Positions 18,898 to 30,125 of a stretch of 64,000 nt of DNA are shown one piece after another. Positions within the stretch are counted from its first letter, which is position 1; each line of letters begins with the position of its first letter. The stretch covers positions 1,020,885 to 1,084,884 of the forward strand of contig NZ_CP010029.1 of the NCBI RefSeq assembly GCF_001656035.1, in the 5' to 3' direction. The notes under the pieces are model-generated. The model saw only the letters and a list, made by a program, of their open reading frames with translations, had not been told where the DNA came from and ran no database searches. Position numbers and translations under genes: made by a program. The DNA comes from Yersinia entomophaga. GTDB lineage: Bacteria > Pseudomonadota > Gammaproteobacteria > Enterobacterales > Enterobacteriaceae.

Positions 18898-20577
18898 ATG
18901 AGTCATGAAATTGAAATGCAGGAATGGAAATGCGGTGCCGATCTGGTGGTGAATCATCTGGAGCAACAAGGTGTTAAGCAGGTTTTCGGTATTCCGGGCG
19001 CGAAAATTGATCGGGTATTTGATTCACTGGAAGATTCTACGATTGAAACCATAGTGGTACGCCACGAAGCCAACGCCGCTTTTATGGCTGGAGCCATTGG
19101 CCGTTTAACCGGTAAGGCCGGCGTGGCATTGGTGACTTCTGGCCCAGGTTGTTCAAATCTGGTGACCGGGCTGGCCACCGCAACGTCGGAGGGGGATCCG
19201 GTGGTCGCTATCGGCGGTGCGGTGAAACGGGCGGATAGCCTGAAAATCACTCACCAAAGCATGGATACCGTCAGCATTTTCCGGCCAGTCACCAAATTTA
19301 GCGTGGAAGTGACCGCCGCGAGCGCATTGCCGGAAGTTATGGGAAACGCCTTCAGAACCGCAGAGTTTGGTCGACCAGGCGCCGCCTTTGTGAGCCTACC
19401 GCAGGATATTATTAATGAGCCGGTAACCAGCCGTATTCTGGCTCATCAGCCTTGCCCGGTTAACGGGAGTGCGCGGACGGAAGATATCGTCGACGTTGCG
19501 GCACTGCTCAATAAGGCCAAGAATCCCATATTGTTACTAGGTTTAATGGCGAGCCAACCGGCCAACGCCGAGGCGGTGCGACGCCTGCTGCGCCATAGCC
19601 AACTGCCGGTTACCAGCACTTATCAGGCGGCCGGGGTTATCGATCAGGTGCATTTCGATCGTTTTGCGGGTCGGGTTGGGCTGTTTAATAATCAGGCCGG
19701 TGATAAGTTACTGCAACAGGCGGATGTAATTCTCACCGTTGGTTATAGCCCGGTGGAGTACGATCCGGCGCTGTGGAACAGCGGCCACGCTACCTTAATC
19801 CATCTGGATGTATTACCGGCGGAAATTGACATTGCCTATCAACCGGAAAAAGAGCTGGTGGGGAATATAGCCACCACGCTGGATGAGCTGACCAAACGGC
19901 TGAACGGTTCGTTAATCCTGACCTCACAGACCGAGGCTGTGCTGGAAGAACGCGGTCGCCAGCGCCGTGATTTGGCCAACCGAGCCGAACGCATGAACGG
20001 TTTTGCTATTCATCCTTTGAGATTAGTTCGTGCGATGCAGGATATTGTTAACAGTGACGTGACGCTGTGCGTGGATATGGGGAGTTTCCATATCTGGATT
20101 GCACGTTATTTGTATAGTTTCCGTACGCGGCAGATTTTGATGTCTAACGGCCAGCAAACCATGGGGGTAGCCTTACCCTGGGCGATTGCCGCCGCGTTGG
20201 TAAATCCTCATCAAAAAGTGGTGTCGGTTTCTGGGGACGGTGGCTTTATGCAATCCAGCATGGAGCTGGAAACGGCGGTGCGGTTGAAGAGTAATTTGTT
20301 GCACATTATTTGGGTGGATAATGGGTATAACATGGTTGAAATCCAAGAGCAGAAAAAATACCACCGTCCTTCCGGCGTCAGTTTCGGCCCGATAGATTTC
20401 AAAATGTATGCGGAATCCTTCGGTGCCAAAGGTTTTGCCGTTGAATCTGCTGATGAATTAACCGCCAAACTGCGTCAGGCTATGGACGTTGACGGCCCCG
20501 CCGTGATCGCGATTCCGGTGGATTACTCAGATAATTACCGTTTAATGGAAGAGTTAAATATCAGTCAACTGCTGTAG
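18898..20577 (+). CDS. budB: Catabolic acetolactate synthase BudB (AlsS)
   Basis: ThDP-dependent, FAD-independent enzyme that condenses two pyruvates to alpha-acetolactate. From the ATG at 18898 (8 nt behind AAAGGA) it is 559 residues, the BudB length; nine more in-frame codons upstream have no such site. It shows the ThDP glutamate in [13 protein letters not shown], the GPGCSNL loop, and the ThDP-Mg motif [14 protein letters not shown] ending IIWVDNGYN about 30 residues later. Its lack of a separate regulatory subunit and its pairing with budA mark it as the catabolic form. No acetoin reductase gene (budC) follows; a strong terminator comes next. Confidence 0.95.
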   Translation: MSHEIEMQEWKCGADLVVNHLEQQGVKQVFGIPGAKIDRVFDSLEDSTIETIVVRHEANAAFMAGAIGRLTGKAGVALVTSGPGCSNLVTGLATATSEGDPVVAIGGAVKRADSLKITHQSMDTVSIFRPVTKFSVEVTAASALPEVMGNAFRTAEFGRPGAAFVSLPQDIINEPVTSRILAHQPCPVNGSARTEDIVDVAALLNKAKNPILLLGLMASQPANAEAVRRLLRHSQLPVTSTYQAAGVIDQVHFDRFAGRVGLFNNQAGDKLLQQADVILTVGYSPVEYDPALWNSGHATLIHLDVLPAEIDIAYQPEKELVGNIATTLDELTKRLNGSLILTSQTEAVLEERGRQRRDLANRAERMNGFAIHPLRLVRAMQDIVNSDVTLCVDMGSFHIWIARYLYSFRTRQILMSNGQQTMGVALPWAIAAALVNPHQKVVSVSGDGGFMQSSMELETAVRLKSNLLHIIWVDNGYNMVEIQEQKKYHRPSGVSFGPIDFKMYAESFGAKGFAVESADELTAKLRQAMDVDGPAVIAIPVDYSDNYRLMEELNISQLL

Positions 20578-20640
20578 GTGAACGAGGTTAGATCCGCTGA
20601 TTTTCATAGGAATAAGCAGGGTAGTTACAGCGTTGAAGAG

Positions 20641-20678
20641 ATAAAAAAACCGGCTGATGTTTGGCCGGTTTGTATTTT
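20641..20678. terminator. Bidirectional terminator between budB and yeaH
   Basis: An 8-bp stem (20647-20654 with 20664-20671) lies between convergent budB and yeaH. It is followed by GTATTTTT on the plus strand and by a seven-T run on the minus strand. Confidence 0.88.
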
Positions 20679-20687
20679 TCTGATCAA

Positions 20688-21962
20688 TCAACTTTCGGCG
20701 GTTTGCCGGTGGAACAGTTCCCGGAACACGGGATAAATGTCTTCCGGTTCGCGAATATGCTGCATAGCGAAATTATCGAATTGTGCTTCCAAAGCCTCGT
20801 ATTCCCGCCACAGGGTTTGATGTGCGCGGCGGGTGATTTCTATATAGCTGTAATAACGCACCAGAGGGAGCAGCTTTTTCGCCAGAATCTCGCGACATAG
20901 CGGCGAATCATCAGCCCAGTTATCGCCGTCCGACGCCTGAGCGGCATAAATATTCCACTGCACCGGGTCATAACGTTCCTGAATAACTTCATCCATTAAC
21001 TTTAAGGCGCTGGATACAATGGTGCCGCCGGTTTCCTGCGAGTAGAAAAACTCCTGTTCGTCAACTTCCTTAGCCTGCGTATGGTGGCGAATGTACACCA
21101 CATCTACGTTTTTATACGTCCGGCTCAGGAACAGATACAGCAGAATATAGAAACGTTTAGCCATATCCTTGGTCGGTTGATCCATTGAGCCGGAAACGTC
21201 CATCAGGCAGAACATCACCGCCTGACTGGAAGGTTCAGGACGACGTTCATAGTTTCTGTAGCGTAAATCGAAGGTATCAATAAAAGGAACCCGTTCGATT
21301 TTCTGCCGTAATTCAGCAATTTCTTTTCTCAGACGCTCTTCTTCCAGCAACTGAGCCGGTTCTGAGTTTTCCAGTAAAGCTAATTCTTCTTCCAACTGAT
21401 GCATCAACCGCCGTTTACTTGCGGTCATCGCGGTACGACGCGCCAGCGAGTTTTGCAGTGAACGCACCACGCTGATATTGGCCGGAACCCCATTTGCCGT
21501 GTAACCCGCGCGATGTGTTTTAAATTCAGTCAGCTGTTTATATTGGTTCTTTTTCAAATTGGGCAGGGCGAGATCTTCAAATAGCAGATCCAGATACTCA
21601 TCTTTGGAGATCTGAAAGACAAAATCATCTTCGCCTTCACCATCCTTACCGGCGTTTCCCTGACCACTGCCCGATCCGCCGCCACCTTGCTGGCGTTCAA
21701 CCCGATCGTTAGTCACAAAATGGTCGTTACCAGGATGAACCCGGTGACGTGCGCCACCGCGTCCCTGATGAAACATCGGTTCGTTAATGTCGTCGATAGG
21801 GATGGAAACCGATTCGCCGCTGTCTACGTCAGTCACAGACCGTTTGTTGATGGCCTCGGTAATCGACTGTTTAATCTGCGCCTTATAACGACGCAAAAAG
21901 CGTTGGCGGTTAACCATGCTTTTGTTTTTGCCGTTAAGTCGCCTGTCAATAAAGTAGCCCAT
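20688..21962 (-). CDS. yeaH: YeaH/DUF444 von Willebrand factor A-type protein
   Basis: A 424-residue protein nearly identical to remembered E. coli YeaH. The C-terminal half is a VWA-like domain with an intact MIDAS motif ([12 protein letters not shown]). A glycine-rich low-complexity stretch (about 90-105) follows the N-terminal basic region. The start at 21962 ([16 protein letters not shown]) agrees with the family; 13 earlier in-frame residues are dropped. It is the downstream gene of the yeaG-yeaH unit; with YeaG and SpoVR it forms a phylogenetically linked set used in starvation or stationary phase. An ERIC-type repeat separates it from yeaG. The molecular function is unknown. Confidence 0.94.
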   Translation of the reverse strand: MGYFIDRRLNGKNKSMVNRQRFLRRYKAQIKQSITEAINKRSVTDVDSGESVSIPIDDINEPMFHQGRGGARHRVHPGNDHFVTNDRVERQQGGGGSGSGQGNAGKDGEGEDDFVFQISKDEYLDLLFEDLALPNLKKNQYKQLTEFKTHRAGYTANGVPANISVVRSLQNSLARRTAMTASKRRLMHQLEEELALLENSEPAQLLEEERLRKEIAELRQKIERVPFIDTFDLRYRNYERRPEPSSQAVMFCLMDVSGSMDQPTKDMAKRFYILLYLFLSRTYKNVDVVYIRHHTQAKEVDEQEFFYSQETGGTIVSSALKLMDEVIQERYDPVQWNIYAAQASDGDNWADDSPLCREILAKKLLPLVRYYSYIEITRRAHQTLWREYEALEAQFDNFAMQHIREPEDIYPVFRELFHRQTAES

Positions 21963-22004
21963 AAGTCCCCCGAATCCGATCGACCTGAATCTCACCTTCA
22001 TCTT

Positions 22005-22165
22005 TCGAACGGTTGTTGCGTTGGCGGCTTTCCTTCACCCCAGTCACTTAGCGGGCTAAATGACTGGGGGGTGTTCAATTGCCGCCTTGCCGCCGCCCGA
22101 AATCTCTTGGGGAGCCCCGTTATTTCTCAAGCTGCCGCTTGAAATCTATTGGGTTTATACCTGTT
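22005..22165 (-). repeat. ERIC-type intergenic repeat between yeaG and yeaH
   Basis: On the minus strand the segment contains AAGTGACTGGGGTGA and GCCGCCAACGCAACA, close to the ERIC (IRU) consensus and the well-known ERIC2 primer site. The centre is a long imperfect palindrome (about 22037-22070, one mismatch in 14 bp arms). The other end carries a second palindrome, CAAGC-TGCC-GCTTG at about 22129-22142. The length and the position inside a transcribed spacer fit ERIC elements. Exact ends are estimated by eye. Confidence 0.75.
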
Positions 22166-22190
22166 ATGCCGAACTGTATCGGCAAACGGG

Positions 22191-24125
22191 TTATGAAGAT
22201 TTTCTTACCCGCAGATACCATTCACACAGCAGGCGAACTTGCTTGCGGGTATAACCTTTCTCCATCATCCGGTCGACAAAGTCATCATGTTTTTTCTGCT
22301 CATCCGTTGAGGTTTTCGCATTGAAAGAGATGACTGGCAGTAACTCTTCGGTATTAGAGAACATTTTCTTCTCAATGACCGTGCGTAATTTTTCGTAGCT
22401 GGTCCAGTTAGGATTACGGCCATTGTTATTAGCCCGCGCCCTCAGAACAAAATTAACGATCTCGTTACGGAAATCTTTCGGGTTACTGATACCCGCTGGC
22501 TTCTCGATTTTCTCCAGTTCGGCGTTCAGTGCCTCGCGATCGAACAGTTGACCGGTATCCGGATCGCGATATTCCTGATCCTGAATCCAGAAATCGGCAT
22601 AGATAACGTAGCGGTCGAAAATGTTTTGGCCGTATTCAGAGTAGGATTCCAGATAGGCGGTCTGAATTTCTTTACCGATAAATTCGGCGTATTTCGGAAT
22701 CAGATAACCTTTCAGGTGCTCCAGATACTTCTCAGCCACGTCCTGCTGGAATTGTTCCCTCTCGATTTGCTGTTCCAGAACATAGAACAGGTGCACCGGG
22801 TTGGCCGCCACTTCCGCGTGATCGAAGTTAAATACGCGCGACAGAATTTTAAAGGCGAAACGAGTAGATAGGCCGTTCATCCCTTCATCCACGCCGGCAT
22901 AATCACGATATTCCTGATAAGACTTGGCTTTAGGATCGGTATCTTTCAGACTCTCACCGTCGTACACGCGCATTTTCGAGTAAATACTGGAGTTTTCCGG
23001 CTCTTTCAGACGCGATAAGACAGAGAAACGAGCCAGCGTTTCCAACGTTCCTGGCGCGCAAGGCGCGTGGGTTAACTCACTGTGTTCCAACAGTTTGTCG
23101 TAAATCTTGATTTCCTCTGAAACCCGCAGGCAGTAAGGAACCTTGACGATGTATACGCGGTCGAGGAAGGCTTCATTGTTTTTGTTGTTTCTGAAAGTGA
23201 CCCATTCCGATTCGTTGGAGTGAGCCAGGATGATGCCGTTGAATGGCAGGGCAGAGATACCCTCAGTACCGTTATAGTTACCTTCCTGCGTGGCCGTCAG
23301 CAGGGGATGCAGGACTTTAATCGGCGCTTTGAACATCTCAACGAATTCCATAATCCCTTGGTTAGCGCGGCATAATGCACCAGAATAACCATAGGCATCG
23401 GGGTCGTTTTGCGCGTGATTTTCCAGCTTACGGATATCCACTTTCCCAACCAGAGCGGAGATGTCCTGATTGTTTTCATCTCCCGGCTCGGTTTTGGCAA
23501 TGGCGATCTGTTGCAAAATCGAAGGCCAAACTTTAATCACTTTAAATTTAGTGATATCGCCACCGAATTCGTGCAAACGTTTGGCGGCCCACGGCGACAT
23601 GATGGTGCCGAGATAACGGTTAGGAATATTGTACTCTTTCGCCAGAATGGCCGCGTCTTCCTGCGGATTAAACAGGCACAGCGGATGATCGTTAACCGGG
23701 CTGCGCTCGCCGTTGGCGCTGAGCACATAGATGGGTACGAGCTGCATCAAGGCTTTTAGTCTTTCGGCCAGAGAGGATTTACCCCCGCCCACCGGACCTA
23801 ATAAATAGAGGATCTGTTTCTTCTCTTCCAGCCCTTGGGCCGCATGTTTCAGATAGGAAACGATTTGTTCGATGGCTTCTTCCATGCCGTAGAATTCTTC
23901 AAACGCAGGGTATCGGGCAATAACCCGGTTGGAGAATAGCCGAGACATGCGTGAATCCAGCGCAGTGTCGACCATCACGGGGCTACCAATAGCCATCAGC
24001 AAACGTTCGGCCGCGTTGGCATAAGCACTGCGATCCTGCTGACAGACAGTAAGAAACTCCTGCAGAGTGAACTCTTCGTCTTTGGCCGCTTCATAGCGCT
24101 GGCGATAGTGATCAAATATGTTCAT
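22191..24125 (-). CDS. yeaG: Serine protein kinase YeaG (PrkA family)
   Basis: A 644-residue protein, exactly the length of E. coli YeaG. The N-terminal AAA-like domain has the Walker A motif LLGPVGGGKSSLAERLK around residue 110-125, and the C-terminal third is the PrkA kinase-like domain (GMNGLSTRFAFKILSRVFNFD onward). YeaG/PrkA is a cytoplasmic Ser/Thr kinase reported to act in nitrogen starvation and stationary-phase adaptation in E. coli. It heads the yeaG-yeaH operon. The 685-bp region to divergent mipA should carry its promoter, which in E. coli is RpoS- and RpoN-responsive; I could not identify these boxes here. Confidence 0.96.
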   Translation of the reverse strand: MNIFDHYRQRYEAAKDEEFTLQEFLTVCQQDRSAYANAAERLLMAIGSPVMVDTALDSRMSRLFSNRVIARYPAFEEFYGMEEAIEQIVSYLKHAAQGLEEKKQILYLLGPVGGGKSSLAERLKALMQLVPIYVLSANGERSPVNDHPLCLFNPQEDAAILAKEYNIPNRYLGTIMSPWAAKRLHEFGGDITKFKVIKVWPSILQQIAIAKTEPGDENNQDISALVGKVDIRKLENHAQNDPDAYGYSGALCRANQGIMEFVEMFKAPIKVLHPLLTATQEGNYNGTEGISALPFNGIILAHSNESEWVTFRNNKNNEAFLDRVYIVKVPYCLRVSEEIKIYDKLLEHSELTHAPCAPGTLETLARFSVLSRLKEPENSSIYSKMRVYDGESLKDTDPKAKSYQEYRDYAGVDEGMNGLSTRFAFKILSRVFNFDHAEVAANPVHLFYVLEQQIEREQFQQDVAEKYLEHLKGYLIPKYAEFIGKEIQTAYLESYSEYGQNIFDRYVIYADFWIQDQEYRDPDTGQLFDREALNAELEKIEKPAGISNPKDFRNEIVNFVLRARANNNGRNPNWTSYEKLRTVIEKKMFSNTEELLPVISFNAKTSTDEQKKHDDFVDRMMEKGYTRKQVRLLCEWYLRVRKSS

Positions 24126-24810
24126 AGCATGCCCGTCCTGTTTGAATGGTTGGGAACATAAAAAAGTAGTAGGGCTTTATTGGGTTAAAATTTTGAAACT
24201 ACTACCTTATTGTTATGGTCGCGTCTGTTCTAAAGGTCAAGTTGGCCATGGCGATAGATTGACCAATTCTGCAGTGAGGGAAGGTACTTAATTAGAGTAT
24301 TATGCTAATATTACGGGGTTAACTGATTGAATTATGATTCTTGCTGGTTTTTTATTCTGGGAAAGTGCCGGTATACTGGTGTAATCAAAACGACATAAAT
24401 TTTACTTACTTTCTGTTAACAGCGGTCAAATCTATCGCAACCTATTTATCTTTGTAATCAATCCGCAGCGTCAGACTGCGGCTTTCGGTCTAAGGTTGGA
24501 ATGAGCGTCGGGATTGATGTCGTAGGTCGATAATCTGAGGACGGGAAAGAAAGGCGCTTAGAGATTGATGCGATAGCATCATTTTTATCCGCAGAAGAGT
24601 AACAATAATTTTCACTAGTTACTATAATTGCTTGGCTAATTGCAGCCGTAAACCGCACTGTGATTGAAAATGTTACCGGTTTGGTAATAGGCATTTCCTT
24701 TATAAATCACGGAGTTTTTGCCTGAATTTATGTAAAGTTCCAGCAGAAAGCCAACAGTTGCTTTACACTAAGGCAACTAATTATTTGTTTACATATGGAA
24801 TAGACAATTT
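24126..24810. other. Divergent intergenic region yeaG/mipA
   Basis: A 685-bp region with no supported gene. It holds a short hairpin (CCGCAG 24463-24468 with CTGCGG 24476-24481) without T-run, and a 78-codon minus-strand frame (24458-24694) that I judge unsupported. The promoters of yeaG and mipA must lie here, but none could be assigned with confidence. Confidence 0.5.
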
Positions 24811-25560
24811 GTGAAAACCTTTAAACTAAAAACTTTGGCTGCTGCAGCCATCGCCATTAGCTGTGCCAGTGCTGCACATGCCGGTACCTGGTCTTTAGGG
24901 GCTTCCGCCTTAGTTAGCCCGGATCCGTATTTGGGCAAACAGGATCGCGTTTATCCGGTTCCTGTGATCAATTACGAAGGTGATGATTTTTATTTCCGTA
25001 CTCTGGCTGCCGGTTATTACCTGTGGCGTGATGATAGCAACCGTCTGACTCTGGACGCTTACTTTCTGCCGTTAAACTTCAGACCGAATGATAGCGACGA
25101 CTGGCGCATGAAGCAGTTAGACAAACGTCGCGGCACGTTAATGGCTGGCGTGTCTTATGCTCATACCGAAGACTGGGGAATTATTCGCACCGCGATTTCG
25201 GGGGACATGCTGGATAACAGTAACGGTTTGATCGGGGATGTGGCTTACCTGTATAAATTCCAACTGAACAACTGGTTGTTGACGCCGGGTGTGGGTGTAA
25301 CCTGGAACAGCAAAAACCAGAACAAATATTACTACGGCGTGAGTGGTAACGAAGCTGCGCGTAGCACTTTGAGCGCTTATGAGCCGAGTGATAGCTGGTC
25401 GCCTTATGCTGAGTTGTCTGCACATTATCAAATTAACGCTAGCTGGAATGCATTCTTCCTTGGCCGTTATATTCAACTGTCGAGCGAAGTTAAAGACAGC
25501 CCAATGGTTGATAAATCCTATACCGGTATCGTCTGGACCGGTGTGACCTATACTTTTTGA
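24811..25560 (+). CDS. mipA: MltA-interacting outer-membrane protein MipA
   Basis: A 249-residue outer-membrane protein of the MipA/OmpV family, described in E. coli as a scaffold linking the lytic transglycosylase MltA with the peptidoglycan synthase PBP1B. A signal peptide is clear (KTLAAAAIAISCASAAHA, cleavage after AHA near residue 24). The mature protein starts GTWSLGASALVSPDPYLG and alternates aromatic beta strands up to a C-terminal phenylalanine (GVTYTF), the usual sorting signal of outer-membrane barrels. The start is a GTG with only a weak GGA upstream at long spacing; no better start exists. A strong terminator follows. Confidence 0.92.
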   Translation: MKTFKLKTLAAAAIAISCASAAHAGTWSLGASALVSPDPYLGKQDRVYPVPVINYEGDDFYFRTLAAGYYLWRDDSNRLTLDAYFLPLNFRPNDSDDWRMKQLDKRRGTLMAGVSYAHTEDWGIIRTAISGDMLDNSNGLIGDVAYLYKFQLNNWLLTPGVGVTWNSKNQNKYYYGVSGNEAARSTLSAYEPSDSWSPYAELSAHYQINASWNAFFLGRYIQLSSEVKDSPMVDKSYTGIVWTGVTYTF

Positions 25561-25582
25561 TTAATATAATCAGATAGAATGA

Positions 25583-25607
25583 CAGGGGCCAGCAGGCCCC
25601 TGATTTT
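25583..25607 (+). terminator. Terminator of mipA
   Basis: An 8-bp perfect GC-rich stem (25583-25590 with 25595-25602), 4-nt loop and ATTTT tail lie 22 bp past mipA. Confidence 0.88.
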
Positions 25608-26431
25608 GGTTAATTTAACGCTTAACTGACGCTTCCTCTTATCATTTCCCTAGCGCGAATGGCCTATTCGCAGGCACGCCTTAGATTTTTTTGAAGAACA
25701 ATTCGTTTAATGCTAATAATCGTATTGATATGGATTGAATTTCTATATTGGCGAACCGTTTGAACGAAGAGTTTTCAGGAACCTTATTCTATTTTTTAGA
25801 CTTAATGGGTTCTCATAGCTATTTCTGCGTTCGATTAAACGGCGAATCTCCTATCCCATATTTTACCAATAATCTGGATGTATCCTGTTGTCTATTTACT
25901 CAGACTAAAACGGATAAGTTAATCAGGTAGGTAAATGGTTAAGGTACTGGATACCAGAAGAAAGTTATTATTTTATTTATTTCACCCAGTTGGTTTATGT
26001 CATCAGGACGCTTCGTTAATTCATGATGATCATTCTCGGGAGAGTTACGAGTCCCGCTGATTATTATTTTCAGTGATATGCTACACAGGACGCATATTAA
26101 TTTAAAGGTTTTGGCTTTCATTACATTAACGCATTAGCCGAATGGATGGGGATTATCGAAACCAGTCTAAATACAAATTATAAATTCTAAAGTGTAGATT
26201 CAGAGAGTAAAATTGAAGTATTTAATGGAAAGGAAATGATGGAATAAACAGTGATGAATTTATGTTCCCCGAAACCGGCTAAAGAGCGATTTATGAATCG
26301 GCTATTCGCATATTAAAACGACAATCTCTACGCTTTTGAAATCAATTTCACCGATGCAATAGCTGCTGAGCGCAAGAAAGTCGCCATATACATACGAATA
26401 TATGTGGTTATCTGCTACAAGGCATAGACCC
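25608..26431. other. Gene-poor AT-rich spacer between mipA and yeaD
   Basis: About 820 bp without a supported gene. Two 60-codon frames exist (25748-25930 plus, starting with TTG; 25939-26121 minus), both without ribosome sites and without recognisable similarity. In E. coli yeaE lies between mipA and yeaD; it is absent here. The spacer may be what is left after loss of that gene, but no homologous remnant could be made out. Confidence 0.5.
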
Positions 26432-26461
26432 ATATAAAAATGGAGCACCAGGCTCCATTTT
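26432..26461 (-). terminator. Terminator of yeaD
   Basis: A 10-bp perfect stem (26437-26446 with 26452-26461) and 5-nt loop, with a T-run on the minus strand, lie 30 bp past yeaD. Confidence 0.88.
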
Positions 26462-26491
26462 AACGTACTGATATTGCGTGCGGCGGCGTTG

Positions 26492-27367
26492 TTAGGCGTT
26501 TTTGCGGCTGCGAATTGTCATTGCAAGGCGAGCAGGCGCTTCATCGGCCGCGACCATGGGTTGACTGACTCGCGCAGTTTCAACGCAAAACATGGTTTTG
26601 TAGCCATCATTTGGCATATCCTGCATGCTGCAAGACAGCTCAGGGCCTGGGTTCCAGGCAACAACGTCGCTTTGGTGATGATGATGAATCTCAATGGTTC
26701 GTTTCAGCGCCGGGTCTTTAATCAGGCTGTAAGGTTCCGGTTGGGTATAAACCCGATCTGTCTGGCCGTTAAAGACCAGGTCGCCGCTTTGAGCGGCGTC
26801 GTTGATTTTCAATACCTTATCGATGTACTTCTCGCCCAGGCCACTAATTTTAATCTGGCTGATATCCCCGATTTGGAAATAAGTATGCAGGGCGGCGGCA
26901 GCCTGATAATCCCCGTGGGATTCCAGCTCCATTTCACATTCAACGCCCAGTTTGAAACGAGCGATTAACGTGAAGGCATGTGGCCAGTATTTACGGGTTT
27001 CGTCGCTGTCTTTCAGCGTGAAAGTCAGCATCACGCCGTTATCATTCTCATCGTGCGCGGTCAGTGTCCACGGCAGAATGCGTGCGAAACCGTGGGAAGG
27101 CTGCGCCGTTGGACCGAACCAAGGCCAACAGATAGGTACACCGCCGCGAATCGCTACGCCGTCGGTAAATGCGGTATTGTTGCTTAGCCAAATAACCGGT
27201 TGTTCACCGCTAGGCTGCCATGCCAGCAGATGCGCACCTTGCAGAGCAACGGCGGCGCGTACTTTAGGGTGAGAAACGACCACAACGGGTAGGTTGTCCA
27301 GTTGACGTTGGCTGATATAAGGGGAGATTTGTTCAACAACGGGCAGACTAAAAACTTTCTCGTTCAT
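26492..27367 (-). CDS. yeaD: D-hexose-6-phosphate mutarotase YeaD
   Basis: A 291-residue aldose-1-epimerase-fold protein that interconverts the alpha and beta anomers of glucose 6-phosphate and related hexose phosphates. Family blocks seen are LQGAHLLAWQPSGEQPVIWLS, IRGGVPICWPWFGP (the phosphate-binding region), HGFARILPW and WNPGPELSCSMQDMPNDGYK near the C-terminus. The ATG at 27367 is the only sensible start. It lies directly downstream of gapA on the same strand, as in E. coli, but both have their own terminators, so it is mostly transcribed separately. Confidence 0.94.
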   Translation of the reverse strand: MNEKVFSLPVVEQISPYISQRQLDNLPVVVVSHPKVRAAVALQGAHLLAWQPSGEQPVIWLSNNTAFTDGVAIRGGVPICWPWFGPTAQPSHGFARILPWTLTAHDENDNGVMLTFTLKDSDETRKYWPHAFTLIARFKLGVECEMELESHGDYQAAAALHTYFQIGDISQIKISGLGEKYIDKVLKINDAAQSGDLVFNGQTDRVYTQPEPYSLIKDPALKRTIEIHHHHQSDVVAWNPGPELSCSMQDMPNDGYKTMFCVETARVSQPMVAADEAPARLAMTIRSRKNA

Positions 27368-27530
27368 TAATTTGGCCTTAATTGAAAAGTGGCAGTTATT
27401 CGTTGAACCTCAGATTATCGATAGTATCACAAGCTTTTCTGTTTTTACCTACGGCTTATATGTAGCAGATTAATCATTGATATTGCGCAAATTTATCGGC
27501 ATTGAGGCAGAGAACCGGGGGAGGCTAGGG

Positions 27531-27560
27531 GCATAAAAAAACCGCCCGAAGGCGGTTTTT
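27531..27560 (-). terminator. Terminator of gapA
   Basis: A 9-bp stem with a CGAA loop (27538-27546 with 27551-27559) is followed by seven T on the minus strand. A strong intrinsic terminator for a highly expressed gene. Confidence 0.92.
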
Positions 27561-27581
27561 ACTGATTTCGACATCAATCCA

Positions 27582-28923
<1,342 letters not shown>

Positions 28924-29337
28924 ATGGCTAAAGAACAAAACCCTACAAAACCTCTTGAGCAACTGACTGATATACAGCGTCATGTTACGCAGAACCACGG
29001 AACCGAAGCGCCATTTTCCGGCAAACTGCTGCACAATAAGCGCACCGGGGTGTATCAGTGCCTATGCTGCCAGCAACCGCTATTTATCTCCGATTCCAAA
29101 TTTGATTCCGGCTGCGGCTGGCCCAGTTTTTACGAACCTATCGCCGCCGACTCTATTCGCTATATTGATGATTATTCACATAATATGCATCGGGTAGAGA
29201 TCCGCTGTGGTCACTGCGACGCTCATCTGGGCCACGTGTTCCCCGACGGCCCGCAGCCAACCGGCGAGCGTTACTGTGTCAATTCGGCCTCGCTGAATTT
29301 TGTTGACGATGAGAGTGGCGAACAGATAGCGGGTTGA
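28924..29337 (+). CDS. msrB: Peptide methionine (R)-S-oxide reductase MsrB
   Basis: Repairs oxidised methionine by reducing the R-sulfoxide form, using thioredoxin. From the ATG at 28924 the product is 137 residues, as in E. coli; the open frame extends 19 codons further upstream without family similarity. Two zinc-binding pairs are seen (CLCC and CGHC), the CGWPSFYEP substrate block, and the catalytic cysteine in [13 protein letters not shown] near the end. It is divergent from gapA and followed by yeaC after 78 bp, the E. coli order. Confidence 0.96.
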   Translation: MAKEQNPTKPLEQLTDIQRHVTQNHGTEAPFSGKLLHNKRTGVYQCLCCQQPLFISDSKFDSGCGWPSFYEPIAADSIRYIDDYSHNMHRVEIRCGHCDAHLGHVFPDGPQPTGERYCVNSASLNFVDDESGEQIAG

Positions 29338-29415
29338 ACCCTTATCTCGACGTATTTTTAATTTGCAATTTTGCTGAAAAAACGATTCAGCAAATTATTC
29401 ACTTAGGAATGCCCA

Positions 29416-29688
29416 ATGGAGCTTGATGATTTGATTGCCTCCATGACGCCGGAAATTTACCAGCGTTTGTCGCAGGCGGTGGAGTTAGGGAAATGGCCCG
29501 ATGGTGTAGCCCTGACGGCAGAACAAAAAGAGAACAGTCTGCAAATGGTTATGTTGTGGCAAGCCCGGCATAACACAGACGCTCAACATATGAGTATTGG
29601 CACCGACGGCCAGATCGTGATGAAGAGTAAGCAGGAGCTTAAACAGCAATTTGCCAAGCAGCCGCTGATTAAGATTAAAGCGCAATAA
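29416..29688 (+). CDS. yeaC: DUF1315 family protein YeaC
   Basis: A 90-residue cytoplasmic protein very close to E. coli YeaC in its first 75 residues (LDDLIASMTPEIYQRLS, AVELGKWPDGVALT, MLWQARHNTDAQHMS). It has no signal peptide or membrane segment. Function is unknown. The ribosome site AGGAA lies 7 nt before the ATG. The gene sits behind msrB on the same strand and ends at a strong terminator, so the two are probably co-transcribed. Confidence 0.93.
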   Translation: MELDDLIASMTPEIYQRLSQAVELGKWPDGVALTAEQKENSLQMVMLWQARHNTDAQHMSIGTDGQIVMKSKQELKQQFAKQPLIKIKAQ

Positions 29689-29751
29689 TTCAGGCGAGAG
29701 CCGGAACCACACTGGCGAGCATACAAAAGCGAAACGGGCCATTCCGCCTAA

Positions 29752-29785
29752 TGCTGGTCATTTAAGGTGACCAGCAGCCTTTTTA
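29752..29785 (+). terminator. Terminator of msrB-yeaC
   Basis: A 9-bp perfect stem (29752-29760 with 29768-29776), 7-nt loop and GCCTTTTTATG tail lie 63 bp past yeaC. Confidence 0.88.
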
Positions 29786-30125
29786 TGCGGGTACTTTTTA
29801 CATTTTGCTCTGACTTCATGCGGGTAACTTCATTCCCGTCTTAACGGCAACATGCAATGTCTGGCCTGTTCTTAAAATCTTTTTAACTCTCCCGGCACTG
29901 TCTGTTCCCGGCGAGACCCACGGCAGCGTTATAAGTCGCCGCATTAGCCTGGTTATCGCGCGGCTAAACTCAGCTATACGGCAGATAATCGCCTTTCAGA
30001 GGGTACGCCGTTTTGACCATCTGGTAGCGAACCCAATTGTAAACCTCATCACTCCTGCCGCATCATTCCGGGTAACCTGCTGCGAAGCGTCTAACTGTAC
30101 AACTCAACCCTATCATGTTTAGAGC
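29786..30125. other. Spacer yeaC/pncA with possible coding remnants
   Basis: A 340-bp spacer between convergent genes, noticeably richer in GC than most spacers here. On the minus strand two short stretches read like protein in different frames: one at about 29970-30047 ends in RYQMVKTAYPLKGDYLPYS before a stop, the other at about 29890-29965 reads DNQANAATYNAAVGLAG. Neither has a start with a ribosome site. This may be the eroded end of a lost gene; the family was not recognised. Confidence 0.3.

Noticed and set aside
24458..24694. 78-codon minus-strand ORF between yeaG and mipA
   Set aside because: AAGGA lies only 1 nt before the ATG, too close for normal initiation, and the composition (Ser, Thr, Ile) matches no known family.
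25748..25930. 60-codon plus-strand ORF after mipA
   Set aside because: TTG start without ribosome site, random-looking composition.
25939..26121. 60-codon minus-strand ORF with a hydrophobic N-terminus
   Set aside because: Starts like a signal peptide, but there is no lipobox, cleavage site or ribosome site; likely chance in AT-rich DNA.
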